Source: Exiguobacterium sp. SL-9 (GTDB lineage: Bacteria > Bacillota > Bacilli > Exiguobacteriales > Exiguobacteriaceae). Taken from it: a stretch of DNA of 64,000 nucleotides. The stretch is taken from the NCBI RefSeq assembly GCF_004336985.1, contig NZ_SJUO01000002.1, forward strand, positions 310,001 through 374,000. Direction: 5' to 3'. The translations under genes and the position numbers were made by a program. How positions within the stretch are numbered: position 1 is the first letter of the stretch; each line of letters starts with the position of its first letter. The notes under the pieces were generated by a model. That model was not told the DNA's origin. It saw only the letters and a program-made list of their open reading frames with translations, and made no database searches. Below are positions 44,371 to 52,868 of this stretch, in pieces.

Positions 44371-44481
44371 ATGAGCACGTTGGATCAATTTTTAATCTTT
44401 TACGCGGCCCCACTCACTTTCTTCGGCGCCGTCATCGCCACGTTCGTTTGGGCGTACTTCATGAAACCTGATGATGTCTAA
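44371..44481 (+). CDS. 36-residue membrane microprotein, CydS-like
   Basis: Short gene with a strong ribosome site (AAGGAGG, eight bases before ATG). It encodes one transmembrane helix: MSTLDQFLIFYAAPLTFF, then GAVIATFVWAYFMKPDDV. The pattern FLIxYA-P, a small-residue helix, an aromatic pair and a final K-(P)-D-D resembles CydS, the small third subunit of Bacillus-type cytochrome bd oxidase. No cydAB gene is near. In Bacillus this slot between trmB and ytmP holds ytzH, which I do not think this is. The coding call is solid; the CydS assignment is tentative. Confidence 0.7.
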   Translation: MSTLDQFLIFYAAPLTFFGAVIATFVWAYFMKPDDV

Positions 44482-44526
44482 TGCATATGGAAAGGGATGG
44501 CTCACCCTCGTGACCCATCCCTTTTT

Positions 44527-45336
44527 TCATTGTGTCCGCTCATCTGCCTCATCAAGCAGTTCACGGAGCACGGTCAATCCTTCTGCCCGGGCGATGCCGT
44601 TCTGTTCTCCATACAAAGTAAGAACCGTCTGGGCGATCGCATACCAATGCATCCGGTAATGGAGCTCGGATGTGTAACGGATGCCGTAATGGCTGAACCA
44701 CATCTCCCAGTCCGCCTCATCGACATAACTGTAGACGACCATCGCCAAATCAAAGGCGCGATCAGCAATGATCGCATCATCCCAATCGGTCAAATATAAC
44801 AGGCCCGTCTCGTCCTCAATCCAATTATTATGGTTCAAGTCCGAGTGGCAGACGACCAGTTCACGTTCGTCATCGATTGGTTGATGGGTGGTCAGCCAAC
44901 GGACCGCCTCATCGATTGTCACGTCCGCCTCGTCTTGCTCATAGGCGGCACATTGCCGAAGCAATAACGTCGACGTGACCGGTGTATGATTCAACTGCTG
45001 CAGCATGAATAATAGCTCTTTCGAATGATGAATCTTCCCAAGCTGTGCCGCCACATCAGACCGTTTCATATCAGTTGGTGATAGCTCACGACCTTCGATG
45101 AACTGTTGGGCACTGAGGACGTCACCGTTGAACATCCGTTTCGTCCACAGCAATTTAGGGACGATGCCTTCGGCGGAAAGAATGGCTAGAAACGGAGACG
45201 AGTTCCGTTTGACAAAAATTTTCTGTTGGCGCGTCGTCGCTACGTACGCTTCGCCTGTAATTCCACCTGCGGAAGCCACCGTCCACTCTTCACCGAGCGC
45301 ACCGATTATATCTGAATACATATTCATCACGCTCAA
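44527..45336 (-). CDS. YtmP-like aminoglycoside phosphotransferase-family kinase
   Basis: Protein-kinase-fold small-molecule kinase, 269 residues. The catalytic loop is VVCHSDLNHNNW (near residue 165) and the metal-binding Asp is in LTDWDDAIIADRAFDLAM. The N-terminal lobe holds the conserved Lys in QKIFVKRNSSPF. Relatives phosphorylate choline, thiamine or antibiotics; the substrate here is unknown. The start is unclear because no strong ribosome site precedes the TTG at 45336, GTG at 45330 or ATG at 45327. It lies between trmB and amyX, as ytmP does in Bacillus. Confidence 0.87.
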   Translation of the reverse strand: MSVMNMYSDIIGALGEEWTVASAGGITGEAYVATTRQQKIFVKRNSSPFLAILSAEGIVPKLLWTKRMFNGDVLSAQQFIEGRELSPTDMKRSDVAAQLGKIHHSKELLFMLQQLNHTPVTSTLLLRQCAAYEQDEADVTIDEAVRWLTTHQPIDDERELVVCHSDLNHNNWIEDETGLLYLTDWDDAIIADRAFDLAMVVYSYVDEADWEMWFSHYGIRYTSELHYRMHWYAIAQTVLTLYGEQNGIARAEGLTVLRELLDEADERTQ

Positions 45337-45371
45337 ATCTCATTAAGAATTACAAAGATACAATCACCATA

Positions 45372-47537
45372 TTAACACGCGATAATCGTCATTGACAACG
45401 ACTCGACTTGAATCTCGCTCGGATTTCGTGCAATCGGGACAAGGCTCGCCGTTTCCCCTTGCACGAAGACGTTCCAGCCCCCATCGGCGTGAAACGTCAC
45501 GTCACCGAACGTTCCGTTCAAATAGACACGGACACGTTGCCACGCGTCATAGGAATGACTCGCCGTCAACTCATAAGCAATCACCCCAGGCGGCGACGGA
45601 AGAAACTTGAACTGCTCCACGACTTTCTGTCTAGTATCATAGCGGAAACACGTATGACGGCGCCGCAATTTTAACAACGTCTTCACGAATTCGACTTCAT
45701 GCTGTCGCTCGTCCCGCAAATCCCAATCAAAGTGATTAATTCGGTCTGGTGCGTTGTAACTGTTCTCAACGCCTTGTTTCGTTCGCCCGAACTCTTGACC
45801 GGCATGGAGAAACGGAACGCCTTGTGACGTGATGACAATCGCTGTGGCGAACCGCTGCATCCGTAACCTGACCGCCTCGTCCATTTCCTCACACGATAAG
45901 AGTAATTTATCGTACGTCGTATAATTGTCATGCGCTTCGACGTAGTTGATTGTGTACTGCGGACTCGGGAAACGACCGACCGTGACGTTCGGGATTTGAA
46001 CCGCTCCCGTGATGCACTCGCGAAGTTCCCATTCCCGCCATTCGTTACCGGAGACAAACCCGCGCTCGCGGTCATTAAACGTCGACCCCTTTAGCGCATC
46101 CCGCATCATGTCATTGAAGTGACCGATTCGGGGCATAAAGGCGGCGTTATGCGACGAGGCTTTTAACGACGGGCTGAGCGGTGTCGCCAAATCCCATCCT
46201 TCCCCATAAATCAAAATCGAACGGTCGATTTTATCGAGTGAAGCCCGGACTTGATTCATCGTCTCGACATCATGGATGCCCATCAAATCGAAACGAAAGC
46301 CGTCAACGTGATACGTTTCGGCAAAGAACGTCACACAATCGACGATCATCCGCCGCATCATGTACCGTTCCGAGGCCGTGTCATTCCCAACCCCAGTGCC
46401 GTTCGCAACCGTGCCGTCATGTTCATAACGGAAATAATAGTATGGGACGAGCGCCTCGAGCGACGATTGTTCACGGATGAAGATATGGTTCATGACGACA
46501 TCGACGACGACACGCATGCCGTGATGATGCAGTTCATCAACCATATGCGCGTATTCCAAAATCCTTGATAACGGTTCGGCTGGATCCGAGGCATAGCTCC
46601 CCTCGAGACCGAACCAATGAATCGGGTCGTACCCCCAATTATACGGCATCCGGGTCGCTTCATCGACGCTGCCGAAATCATGGACCGGCAACAGTTGTAC
46701 ATGGGTGACCCCGAGCTCTTTCAAATAATCGAAGCCGGCACTGTTCTCGCCTCTCGTCTTCACCCCGGTCTCGACGATGCTACCATACAAGCCACGCATT
46801 CGACTCAGCGAAGACGGATGGCTCGTGAAGTCCCGAATGTTCAGTTCATAGATGACCGCATCCGTCGCTTTCCGAAGCGGCGGGCGTTCCGTCGGATGGA
46901 CGTGCAAGGCGACGTGTGCCTCGACATCGATCAATACGCCAAATTCGCCATTCAAGCTGACGGCTTTCGCGTAAGGATCGACGACCTCATTCGTTTCGAC
47001 CGGCGTCTTGACGTATAGTCGATAGTAATGACCTTCGTAAAACCGTGGCACATCGGCATGCCAGACACCGCGCCCCTCCCGCGACATACGGAAACGCTCG
47101 ATTTCACGATGTGTGCTCGAATCGTGAATGACGAGCCAAATCGAGAATGCCACTGGTGACCAAACGTACGCCTCAATCGAGTGCTCGGAAAAAGCGAGGC
47201 CGAGTGGTCCATCGTAGGCATAACGACGTTCGAACTCGTCCGTATGCACGATTTCGCGAGGCACGACGACAATCGTTTTATAGCCAGGGTGAAATACAGT
47301 GTAAACCGCTTCTAGCGTGACTGGTCGCGCCAACTGGATATCTCGCTCAATCGTCCCGGTCTCTGTCGTCCATTCATTGAGCACCACGTAGTCGACCGGT
47401 CGACCGTTCTGTTCAATGTGTACGGGAACGGACGCAAATTCAGCGATGACTTCCAGTCGAATCGTCTCGAACGAGAGTAAAGAAGCCCGTTCAATCGTCA
47501 CATGTGACGTCGTTTGCTGCTCTGGTGTGTGATGCAT
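45372..47537 (-). CDS. amyX: type I pullulanase AmyX
   Basis: Alpha-1,6-debranching enzyme of GH13, 721 residues, without a signal peptide, so probably intracellular and acting on glycogen or maltodextrin branches. An N-terminal carbohydrate-binding CBM48-like domain (to about residue 230) is followed by YNWGYDPIHW (pullulanase signature). The GH13 regions are VDVVMNH, VDGFRFDLMG (nucleophile Asp), ILIYGEGWD (acid Glu) and VEAHDN. AGGAGAGG precedes ATG. Convergent or terminator signals are weak at its 3' end. The order trmB-ytmP-amyX matches Bacillus. Confidence 0.95.
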   Translation of the reverse strand: MHHTPEQQTTSHVTIERASLLSFETIRLEVIAEFASVPVHIEQNGRPVDYVVLNEWTTETGTIERDIQLARPVTLEAVYTVFHPGYKTIVVVPREIVHTDEFERRYAYDGPLGLAFSEHSIEAYVWSPVAFSIWLVIHDSSTHREIERFRMSREGRGVWHADVPRFYEGHYYRLYVKTPVETNEVVDPYAKAVSLNGEFGVLIDVEAHVALHVHPTERPPLRKATDAVIYELNIRDFTSHPSSLSRMRGLYGSIVETGVKTRGENSAGFDYLKELGVTHVQLLPVHDFGSVDEATRMPYNWGYDPIHWFGLEGSYASDPAEPLSRILEYAHMVDELHHHGMRVVVDVVMNHIFIREQSSLEALVPYYYFRYEHDGTVANGTGVGNDTASERYMMRRMIVDCVTFFAETYHVDGFRFDLMGIHDVETMNQVRASLDKIDRSILIYGEGWDLATPLSPSLKASSHNAAFMPRIGHFNDMMRDALKGSTFNDRERGFVSGNEWREWELRECITGAVQIPNVTVGRFPSPQYTINYVEAHDNYTTYDKLLLSCEEMDEAVRLRMQRFATAIVITSQGVPFLHAGQEFGRTKQGVENSYNAPDRINHFDWDLRDERQHEVEFVKTLLKLRRRHTCFRYDTRQKVVEQFKFLPSPPGVIAYELTASHSYDAWQRVRVYLNGTFGDVTFHADGGWNVFVQGETASLVPIARNPSEIQVESLSMTIIAC

Positions 47538-47558
47538 ACGCGTTCCATCCTCTCCTAC

Positions 47559-48398
47559 CTACTGGTCCAAAAATTGTCGAAACGGCATCTGGGCTGTCGC
47601 ATCTAGTAGTTTCGCCACATCTCGAATTTGTTGGGCTTTCACGATCGGAGCCCTCGTATTTACTTGCTTCATCCACTTCTCGTAATCAGAACGGGAAATG
47701 AACTGCGTCGAGCTTGTCTCAGGCACATGATCGAAATAGCCTTCTGGGGCCACCGTCACTTTTTGAATGACACCGGCAAAAGACGGAAGAAACTGTCGAA
47801 CGATTTCTTCAGTGCGCGTCAAGGCAATGAGCGGATTGACTACACGTTTATTTTCCCCTTTGAGCGGTTGATGAATCCAAGTCTTCTGTTTTGAGACGTG
47901 ATAGATGCTCCGATCCCCGTCGAGCCATTCGACCAAATACAGATGTGTCGGTCCGATGATGAGATGACTCAGTTCGACTGTCGCCCCGTTCCATTCCACG
48001 ACCGGACGATACATGAAGAAATGCTGGTCGTTCCATTCGACCATCATCTTACGATAACCATACTCACGCAGAAACGGCAAGAACGGCATATCCGTCTCGG
48101 TCGCCCCTTCACATGCGAACTGTAACTTCTGAATGTGACGCCGGTTCGTAAGCAGCGTCTGGAACTGAGACTCCGAGAGCGGGGTCGGTTCGAGCTCGAT
48201 GCGTTCCGTGCGTCGCCAAAATTTCCACCATGGGTTTTCAAACTCCATGACCTCGGGTGGGTTCAATCGATTGGACTCATGCAGGCGGCGCATACGGGCA
48301 ACATCAGATTCGACATATTCTTGGAATCGATTGAACTGATCGAGCATGTTTCGTTCATATTTAGATGTCACGTCAAAAATTTTAATCGGGATCGCCAT
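47559..48398 (-). CDS. YtlQ-like protein, unknown function
   Basis: A 279-residue soluble protein of unknown function. The N-terminal third is helical and charged (YERNMLDQFNRFQEYVESDVARM) and includes a Trp-rich segment, NPWWKFWRR. The central part is beta-rich (WNDQHFFMYRPVVEWNGATVELSHLIIGPTHLYLVEWLDGDRSIYHV) and faintly resembles a NERD-like nuclease domain. I call it YtlQ-like from position between amyX and thpR. Its start overlaps the thpR stop by 31 bases, and AGAGGAGG precedes ATG, so the two are translationally coupled. Confidence 0.75.
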   Translation of the reverse strand: MAIPIKIFDVTSKYERNMLDQFNRFQEYVESDVARMRRLHESNRLNPPEVMEFENPWWKFWRRTERIELEPTPLSESQFQTLLTNRRHIQKLQFACEGATETDMPFLPFLREYGYRKMMVEWNDQHFFMYRPVVEWNGATVELSHLIIGPTHLYLVEWLDGDRSIYHVSKQKTWIHQPLKGENKRVVNPLIALTRTEEIVRQFLPSFAGVIQKVTVAPEGYFDHVPETSSTQFISRSDYEKWMKQVNTRAPIVKAQQIRDVAKLLDATAQMPFRQFLDQ

Positions 48399-48943
48399 GT
48401 GTCCTCCTCTGACCGCTGTAACGGAAATACTTCAACTGCCTCATAGGCAGGGGTGTGGTTCGGATGAATTCGATAAAGGATGACGGCTTCAATCGCTTCT
48501 TCGATGTTGAACGCCGGGGGGATGTACGGAATTCTCGTTCCGGTGTCCCACTTCTTCGCAAGCGTGACGTGCGGGACGAACGGTTTCCGATCGAGTGATG
48601 CAATCTCCTCCGACAACTTGCGTCGAAGCGTCCCGGTGAGTGTCGTCAAGTCTACGGACGGATTCGGAACGATCGTCAGCACACGAGGACGATCCGGTCT
48701 CCCGAAGTGATCAATTTGTGCGAACGTCAGTGAAAATGGAGCTGTCACTTCCGTCACGTCACGAGTGACTTCTTTAACCGCCTCGACTTCATCATCGTCC
48801 AACGCACCGAGAAACTGAAGCGTCATATGAAATTCTCCAGGCCGATACGTCCGGCGGTACGAATAAAACGGCAAGATGTCCCGTTGGATGCGCTCGACCT
48901 GTGCGTCCTCGATCGGGAGTGCCAAAAAATAGTGCGTCGACAT
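48368..48943 (-). CDS. thpR: RNA 2',3'-cyclic phosphodiesterase ThpR
   Basis: 2H phosphoesterase (2'-5' RNA ligase family, YtlP), 191 residues. Both catalytic HxTx motifs are present: FHMTLQFLG (near residue 42) and PHVTLAKKWD (near residue 130). It hydrolyses 2',3'-cyclic phosphates at RNA ends; the physiological target is unknown. It lies downstream of an MFS gene by five bases and overlaps the following ytlQ-like gene, so the three appear to be one transcription unit. Confidence 0.93.
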   Translation of the reverse strand: MSTHYFLALPIEDAQVERIQRDILPFYSYRRTYRPGEFHMTLQFLGALDDDEVEAVKEVTRDVTEVTAPFSLTFAQIDHFGRPDRPRVLTIVPNPSVDLTTLTGTLRRKLSEEIASLDRKPFVPHVTLAKKWDTGTRIPYIPPAFNIEEAIEAVILYRIHPNHTPAYEAVEVFPLQRSEEDTWRSRLKFLT

Positions 48944-48948
48944 CTACA

Positions 48949-50100
48949 TCATCCTTTCACGCGAAACCGTCTCAGCCCAAAAAAGAGGACCGATCCTATG
49001 ACACTGACCAATGTGTACATCCAAAATACACCGATGATGCTGTTATATTCAATAATAAATCCACTGAGCAAGTTGAAACCAGCCGTTGCCAGTCCCGAAG
49101 TGATGGCCATATAGACACCGATTGCCGTCGAGACAACGTTCCGACTGACGAGACTGCGGACGAACTGAAGCGCGACCGGAATCAATAATCCGACGACGAG
49201 CCCTTGGACGATGGCAAGGATCCAGACGACCCAAATCGGTGGCTCGAGCGCCAACCAACCGTTGCGCAGCGCCGAGATCAAAGCTGCACCCGCAAGGACG
49301 TTGACCGTTCCGAGACGTGAGACGATTTGATACGCCACTTTCATGAACGGGATCTCGAACAATACAGCGACGAGGAACAACGTCCCGACGAGCGTCGTCG
49401 AGCCCCCGATACTCGTCACATAAATCCCGAAGTAATAGTTGTTTGCATAAATCGGTCCGAAGACGAGCATGCCTCCGATTAAAAAGGCGATGAACGGACC
49501 GTTCCAGACGGCCGACCATTGGAATGGTGCCGTCGTGTGCACTTGCTTCGGTTCCTGTTCAGAGACGCTCCGCACGAATAACGTACCGATTGCCAATATG
49601 ACCGCGCTGAGTAAAAACGTACTCGCGAGGCCCCACGTCGTGTCCGAAATCCGACCCATCACGAACACGGCGATGGCAAACCCAGCCGACCCGAACAGAC
49701 GAATCGCCCCGTAGTCGATTTTGGCCCGGGCTGTATACTCGAGCGTCATCATGTCGACGAGCGGGATATGGGCGCATTGGAAGACGGACCAGACGACCAT
49801 CAATAAGACGATCCATACATATGATGTCGCGAACAAGAACGTCAGCGACAAAGCGGCGGCCCCGAGCATCGCAACGATGAGCCAAGCTCGAACGCGTCCG
49901 GTCCGGTCCGCAAGCATGCCCCACAGCGGCTGCACCCCGATTGAAAGGATTGGCATGATGGCGACAATCGTCCCGACCTGACCCGGGGACAAATCAAAGC
50001 GTGCCTGTGAGAAGAAGAGTGCCATGTAAGGAATAAGAGCTCCTTGAGCGAAGAAAATCGCGACGTAAATCGATTGAAACGATACTTTTTGTTGGTTCAC
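48949..50100 (-). CDS. MFS transporter (LacY/nucleoside permease-like)
   Basis: A 383-residue permease with 12 predicted transmembrane helices. The loop 2-3 signature is LWGMLADRTGRVRAWLIV (near residue 58), with KIDYGAIRLFGSAGFAIAV resembling the MFS_1-like/LacY-type group. The substrate is unknown. It starts at GTG after AGGAAGG. It probably heads the MFS-thpR-ytlQ unit and follows pepV on the same strand, separated by a hairpin. Confidence 0.9.
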   Translation of the reverse strand: MNQQKVSFQSIYVAIFFAQGALIPYMALFFSQARFDLSPGQVGTIVAIMPILSIGVQPLWGMLADRTGRVRAWLIVAMLGAAALSLTFLFATSYVWIVLLMVVWSVFQCAHIPLVDMMTLEYTARAKIDYGAIRLFGSAGFAIAVFVMGRISDTTWGLASTFLLSAVILAIGTLFVRSVSEQEPKQVHTTAPFQWSAVWNGPFIAFLIGGMLVFGPIYANNYYFGIYVTSIGGSTTLVGTLFLVAVLFEIPFMKVAYQIVSRLGTVNVLAGAALISALRNGWLALEPPIWVVWILAIVQGLVVGLLIPVALQFVRSLVSRNVVSTAIGVYMAITSGLATAGFNLLSGFIIEYNSIIGVFWMYTLVSVIGSVLFFGLRRFRVKG

Positions 50101-50124
50101 AATATACTTCCTTCCTAACAGACA

Positions 50125-50150
50125 GAGAGCCGACCAAATCAGTCAGCTCT
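50125..50150 (-). terminator. pepV terminator
   Basis: GAGAGCCGAC (50127-50136) pairs with GTCAGCTCTC (about 50143-50152), one wobble pair, just after the pepV stop. The T tail is weak. Confidence 0.6.
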
Positions 50151-50159
50151 CACAGGTTA

Positions 50160-51545
50160 TTATTTAGCGAGCTCATAAATCGCTTCGGCATAAATCGCTG
50201 CAGCGCGAAGCAAATCTTCAATTTCCATGTATTCGTCGACTTGGTGCGCAACATCTTTTGCCCCCGGGAACAATGCCCCGAACGCGACGCCGGCTTCGAG
50301 CGAACGGGCATACGTCCCACCACCGATGGCCATCAAGTCTGCCGATTCTCCGGTCTGGCGCTCATAGACATCCGCCAACGTTTTGACGAGTGGATGATCT
50401 TCAGCCACGTGGTGCGGCGGCATATGGTGACGTGTCGACAGTTCGAATCCGAACGACAAGGCAATCTCTTTCAAGCTTTGCAATCGCTCTTCAAACTTCG
50501 CAGTATACGGGTAACGAATATTGACCGTCGCTGTCCGTTCATCGCCTTCATAGCGGAACACGCCTCCGTTGATCGTCAAGTCCCCGGTTTCATCGGTCGC
50601 TTCAATCCCGAGCGAGATCCCTCGTGAATCAGCGAAGACGTGGCGGATGAACTCGATGTAGCGCTCCCCTTGAATGTCGAGCGGAAGCGCGAGTAAGAAA
50701 CCGGCTAACACGTAGGCGGCGTTCACTCCGTTGTCCGGCTCCATCGCGTGCGCGGCGACCCCTTTCATCGTGAACGTATACGTCCCCGCGTCCCATGTGC
50801 AGGTCCCATCCGCTTCATACTTTTCAAGATACGCCTCAAACTTTTCTTCAAGTACGTCGTCTGTCTTGAGCACTGCCGTAGCGAAATCCGGGACCATGTT
50901 CGGACGTTCTCCGCTTACGAACGAAACCAAATGATATTTCGCCCCTGGTACACGTTGAATCGGGAGTTGTTTCAAGACACCATCGTATAAGCCCTTTTCC
51001 GCATTGATAATCGGGAAATCGGCGTCCGGTGCGAAGCCATAGGTCGGCATCGCTTCTTGTTTAAAGTATTCACGGACACAACGCCACTCGCTCTCCTCGT
51101 CGCAACCGGCGATCAGACGGACCCGTTTCGACAACGGCAATCCGAGTTCTTTCACAATACGCAATCCGTAATAAGCGGCCATCGTCGGACCCTTATCGTC
51201 ATTACTGCCACGGGCGAACAGTTTTCCGTCCGCGATTGTCGGATTGAACGCCCCATACGTCCAACCATCTCCAGCCGGCACCACATCTAGATGACAGAGA
51301 ATCCCGACAATTTCTTCGCCTGAACCGTACTCTAAATGTCCGGCATAGCCTCTGACGTCTTTCGTCACGAACCCGTCACGCTCTCCTAGTGCGAACATGT
51401 AATCGAGGGCACGACGGACTTCAGGACCAAACGGCTCGTTCGGTCCTGCCTTGGCTTCATCAAGGACGCTCGGAATTTGTAACAACCCTTTTAAATCTTC
51501 TAAAAACGCATCTGTTCGCGCGTCGACTTCTTGTCTCCAATTCAT
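50160..51545 (-). CDS. pepV: dipeptidase PepV
   Basis: Zn-dependent M20 dipeptidase, 461 residues, cytoplasmic. Metal ligands and catalytic residues: ILCHLDVVPAGDGW (His, Asp), FARGSNDDKGPTMA (bridging Asp), CDEESEWRC (Glu, Glu), FAPDADFPIINAEKG (Asp) and the C-terminal GGGTYARSL. The longer open frame upstream has no ribosome site; ATG at 51545 follows AAAGGGGAG. On the minus strand, TATACT at 51587-51582 is its likely -10, with an inverted repeat overlapping the -35 region. It is divergent from ytzE. Confidence 0.95.
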   Translation of the reverse strand: MNWRQEVDARTDAFLEDLKGLLQIPSVLDEAKAGPNEPFGPEVRRALDYMFALGERDGFVTKDVRGYAGHLEYGSGEEIVGILCHLDVVPAGDGWTYGAFNPTIADGKLFARGSNDDKGPTMAAYYGLRIVKELGLPLSKRVRLIAGCDEESEWRCVREYFKQEAMPTYGFAPDADFPIINAEKGLYDGVLKQLPIQRVPGAKYHLVSFVSGERPNMVPDFATAVLKTDDVLEEKFEAYLEKYEADGTCTWDAGTYTFTMKGVAAHAMEPDNGVNAAYVLAGFLLALPLDIQGERYIEFIRHVFADSRGISLGIEATDETGDLTINGGVFRYEGDERTATVNIRYPYTAKFEERLQSLKEIALSFGFELSTRHHMPPHHVAEDHPLVKTLADVYERQTGESADLMAIGGGTYARSLEAGVAFGALFPGAKDVAHQVDEYMEIEDLLRAAAIYAEAIYELAK

Positions 51546-51851
51546 CTTAATCTCCCCTTTGCGAATGTTCTCTCCCTTATTAGTATATCCAAATGTTAGA
51601 AAGACGAACATTCATTTCGAAAATATTTTTTCGTTCGTCTTTTGATCGTTTCGACACTTGTTTACATGATATTCATTCGATATTTACGTTCGTAACATGT
51701 TCTTTACATTTTGATTGTTCGTTCTTTTCACTTGCAATTCTATTTGAGAGCGGTATACTAAAGGTGTAATTTTAGAAAATAACAATTTCATATTTTATTT
51801 GTCGTCCGTAGGTTTTGTCTTTCATCATTCTACGCATTGGGAGGTCATCCA
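51546..51851. promoter_or_regulatory. pepV-ytzE divergent promoter region with GTTCGT-type repeats
   Basis: 306 bases without a gene. It holds the pepV -10 (51587-51582), a 10-bp perfect inverted repeat AAAGACGAAC (51600-51609) with GTTCGTCTTT (51633-51642), and further GTTCGT copies near 51690 and 51718. The ytzE promoter TTGCAA (51732-51737), 16 bases, TATACT (51754-51759) follows. The region is AT-rich. Confidence 0.65.
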
Positions 51852-52073
51852 ATGAAAGGTTCAACAGATCGTATGCTAACCCGCATCAAGTCCATTTATT
51901 TGTTCATTAACGAAAGGGAATGCGTCACCACTTCAGAACTAGTAGAGGAGTTCGGGATCACGTCACGCACCGTACAGCGTGATTTGAACGTTCTTGAATA
52001 CAACAATCTGGTTGAAAGTCCGAGTCGGGGCACGTGGACGTCATCGAAACGTTCGCTCAAGACGGCAAATTGA
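51852..52073 (+). CDS. ytzE: YtzE, small DeoR-type helix-turn-helix regulator
   Basis: A 73-residue protein that is only a DeoR N-terminal winged helix: RIKSIYLFINERECVTTSELVEEFGITSRTVQRDLNVLEYNNLVESPSRGTWTSS, with no sugar-phosphate-sensing domain. GGGAGG precedes ATG at 51852. It is likely a DNA-binding regulator of unknown targets. Divergent from pepV across a region with repeated GTTCGT motifs that could be its own operators. A weak terminator follows. Confidence 0.9.
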   Translation: MKGSTDRMLTRIKSIYLFINERECVTTSELVEEFGITSRTVQRDLNVLEYNNLVESPSRGTWTSSKRSLKTAN

Positions 52074-52085
52074 ATAACAAGTTAC

Positions 52086-52117
52086 AAAGGGATTCCGTAC
52101 ATGGGTCCCTTTTTTTG
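52086..52117 (+). terminator. ytzE terminator
   Basis: AAAGGGA (52086-52092) pairs with TCCCTTT (52106-52112), 13-base loop, T run after it. Confidence 0.65.
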
Positions 52118-52122
52118 CACCC

Positions 52123-52154
52123 AAAAAGGCACGTGTCGGCTGACACGTGCCTTT
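52123..52154 (-). terminator. terminator of the pseudouridine synthase operon
   Basis: AAAGGCACGTGTC (52125-52137) pairs perfectly with 52142-52154 around GGCT; A residues at 52123-52127 give T on the minus strand. Confidence 0.88.
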
Positions 52155-52157
52155 GCT

Positions 52158-52868
52158 TCATGTGAAGAACAAGTCGATTTCCTCTTCGCTCAACTCACGG
52201 TATGCACCCGATTCAAGCGTCGGGTCAAGCTCAAGCGCGCCGATTTGAACACGTTCAAGACGTTCGACGTGTTTTCCGACCGCCGCGACCATCCGTTTCA
52301 CTTGATGGTACTTTCCTTCTGAGAGCGTCAAGCGAATGGTCGAACGACGACCCGATTTGCTGAGCAATTCAAGTCGTGCCGGTTTCGTCGTGTAGCCGTC
52401 CTCGAGTTCGACACCTTCGGCGAAATGACGGATATCATCCGCTGTCATCTCACCATCGACTTCGGCGATATATACTTTATCGACATGTTTACGAGGTGAC
52501 ATGAGCGCATGATTGAACGCCCCATCGTTCGTGAGCAGCAACAGTCCGGTCGTATCCTTGTCGAGACGACCGACCGGGAACAAGTCATAATGGGCATACG
52601 ACGGATCGATCAAGTCGATGACCGTCGATTCGACTTTGTCCTCGGTCGCACTGATGACACCTGCCGGCTTGTTCATCATCAAGTAGACGAACGGTTTATA
52701 TTCGACGACCTCACCTTGCACGGTCACACGTTCGGTTTCCAAATTGATTTGTCGTTTCGCATCTTTGACGGGCTGATCATCGATACGGACGACCCCTTGT
52801 TTTAGTAAAATCTTGACGTCTTTACGCGAACCGTATCCCATGTTCGCCAATAATTTATCAATTCGCAT
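52158..52868 (-). CDS. 16S rRNA pseudouridine synthase, RsuA family
   Basis: A 236-residue enzyme that isomerises uridine in 16S rRNA (position 516 in E. coli). The N-terminal S4 RNA-binding domain (MRIDKLLANMGYGSRKDVKILLKQGVVRI) is followed by the catalytic core with the nucleophilic Asp in GRLDKDTTGLLLLTNDG (near 105). YHQVKRMVAAVG and LERVQIGALEL are C-terminal family motifs. The ATG overlaps the ytgP stop (TAATG) and has GGAGG upstream, so it is translationally coupled to ytgP. Confidence 0.94.
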   Translation of the reverse strand: MRIDKLLANMGYGSRKDVKILLKQGVVRIDDQPVKDAKRQINLETERVTVQGEVVEYKPFVYLMMNKPAGVISATEDKVESTVIDLIDPSYAHYDLFPVGRLDKDTTGLLLLTNDGAFNHALMSPRKHVDKVYIAEVDGEMTADDIRHFAEGVELEDGYTTKPARLELLSKSGRRSTIRLTLSEGKYHQVKRMVAAVGKHVERLERVQIGALELDPTLESGAYRELSEEEIDLFFT

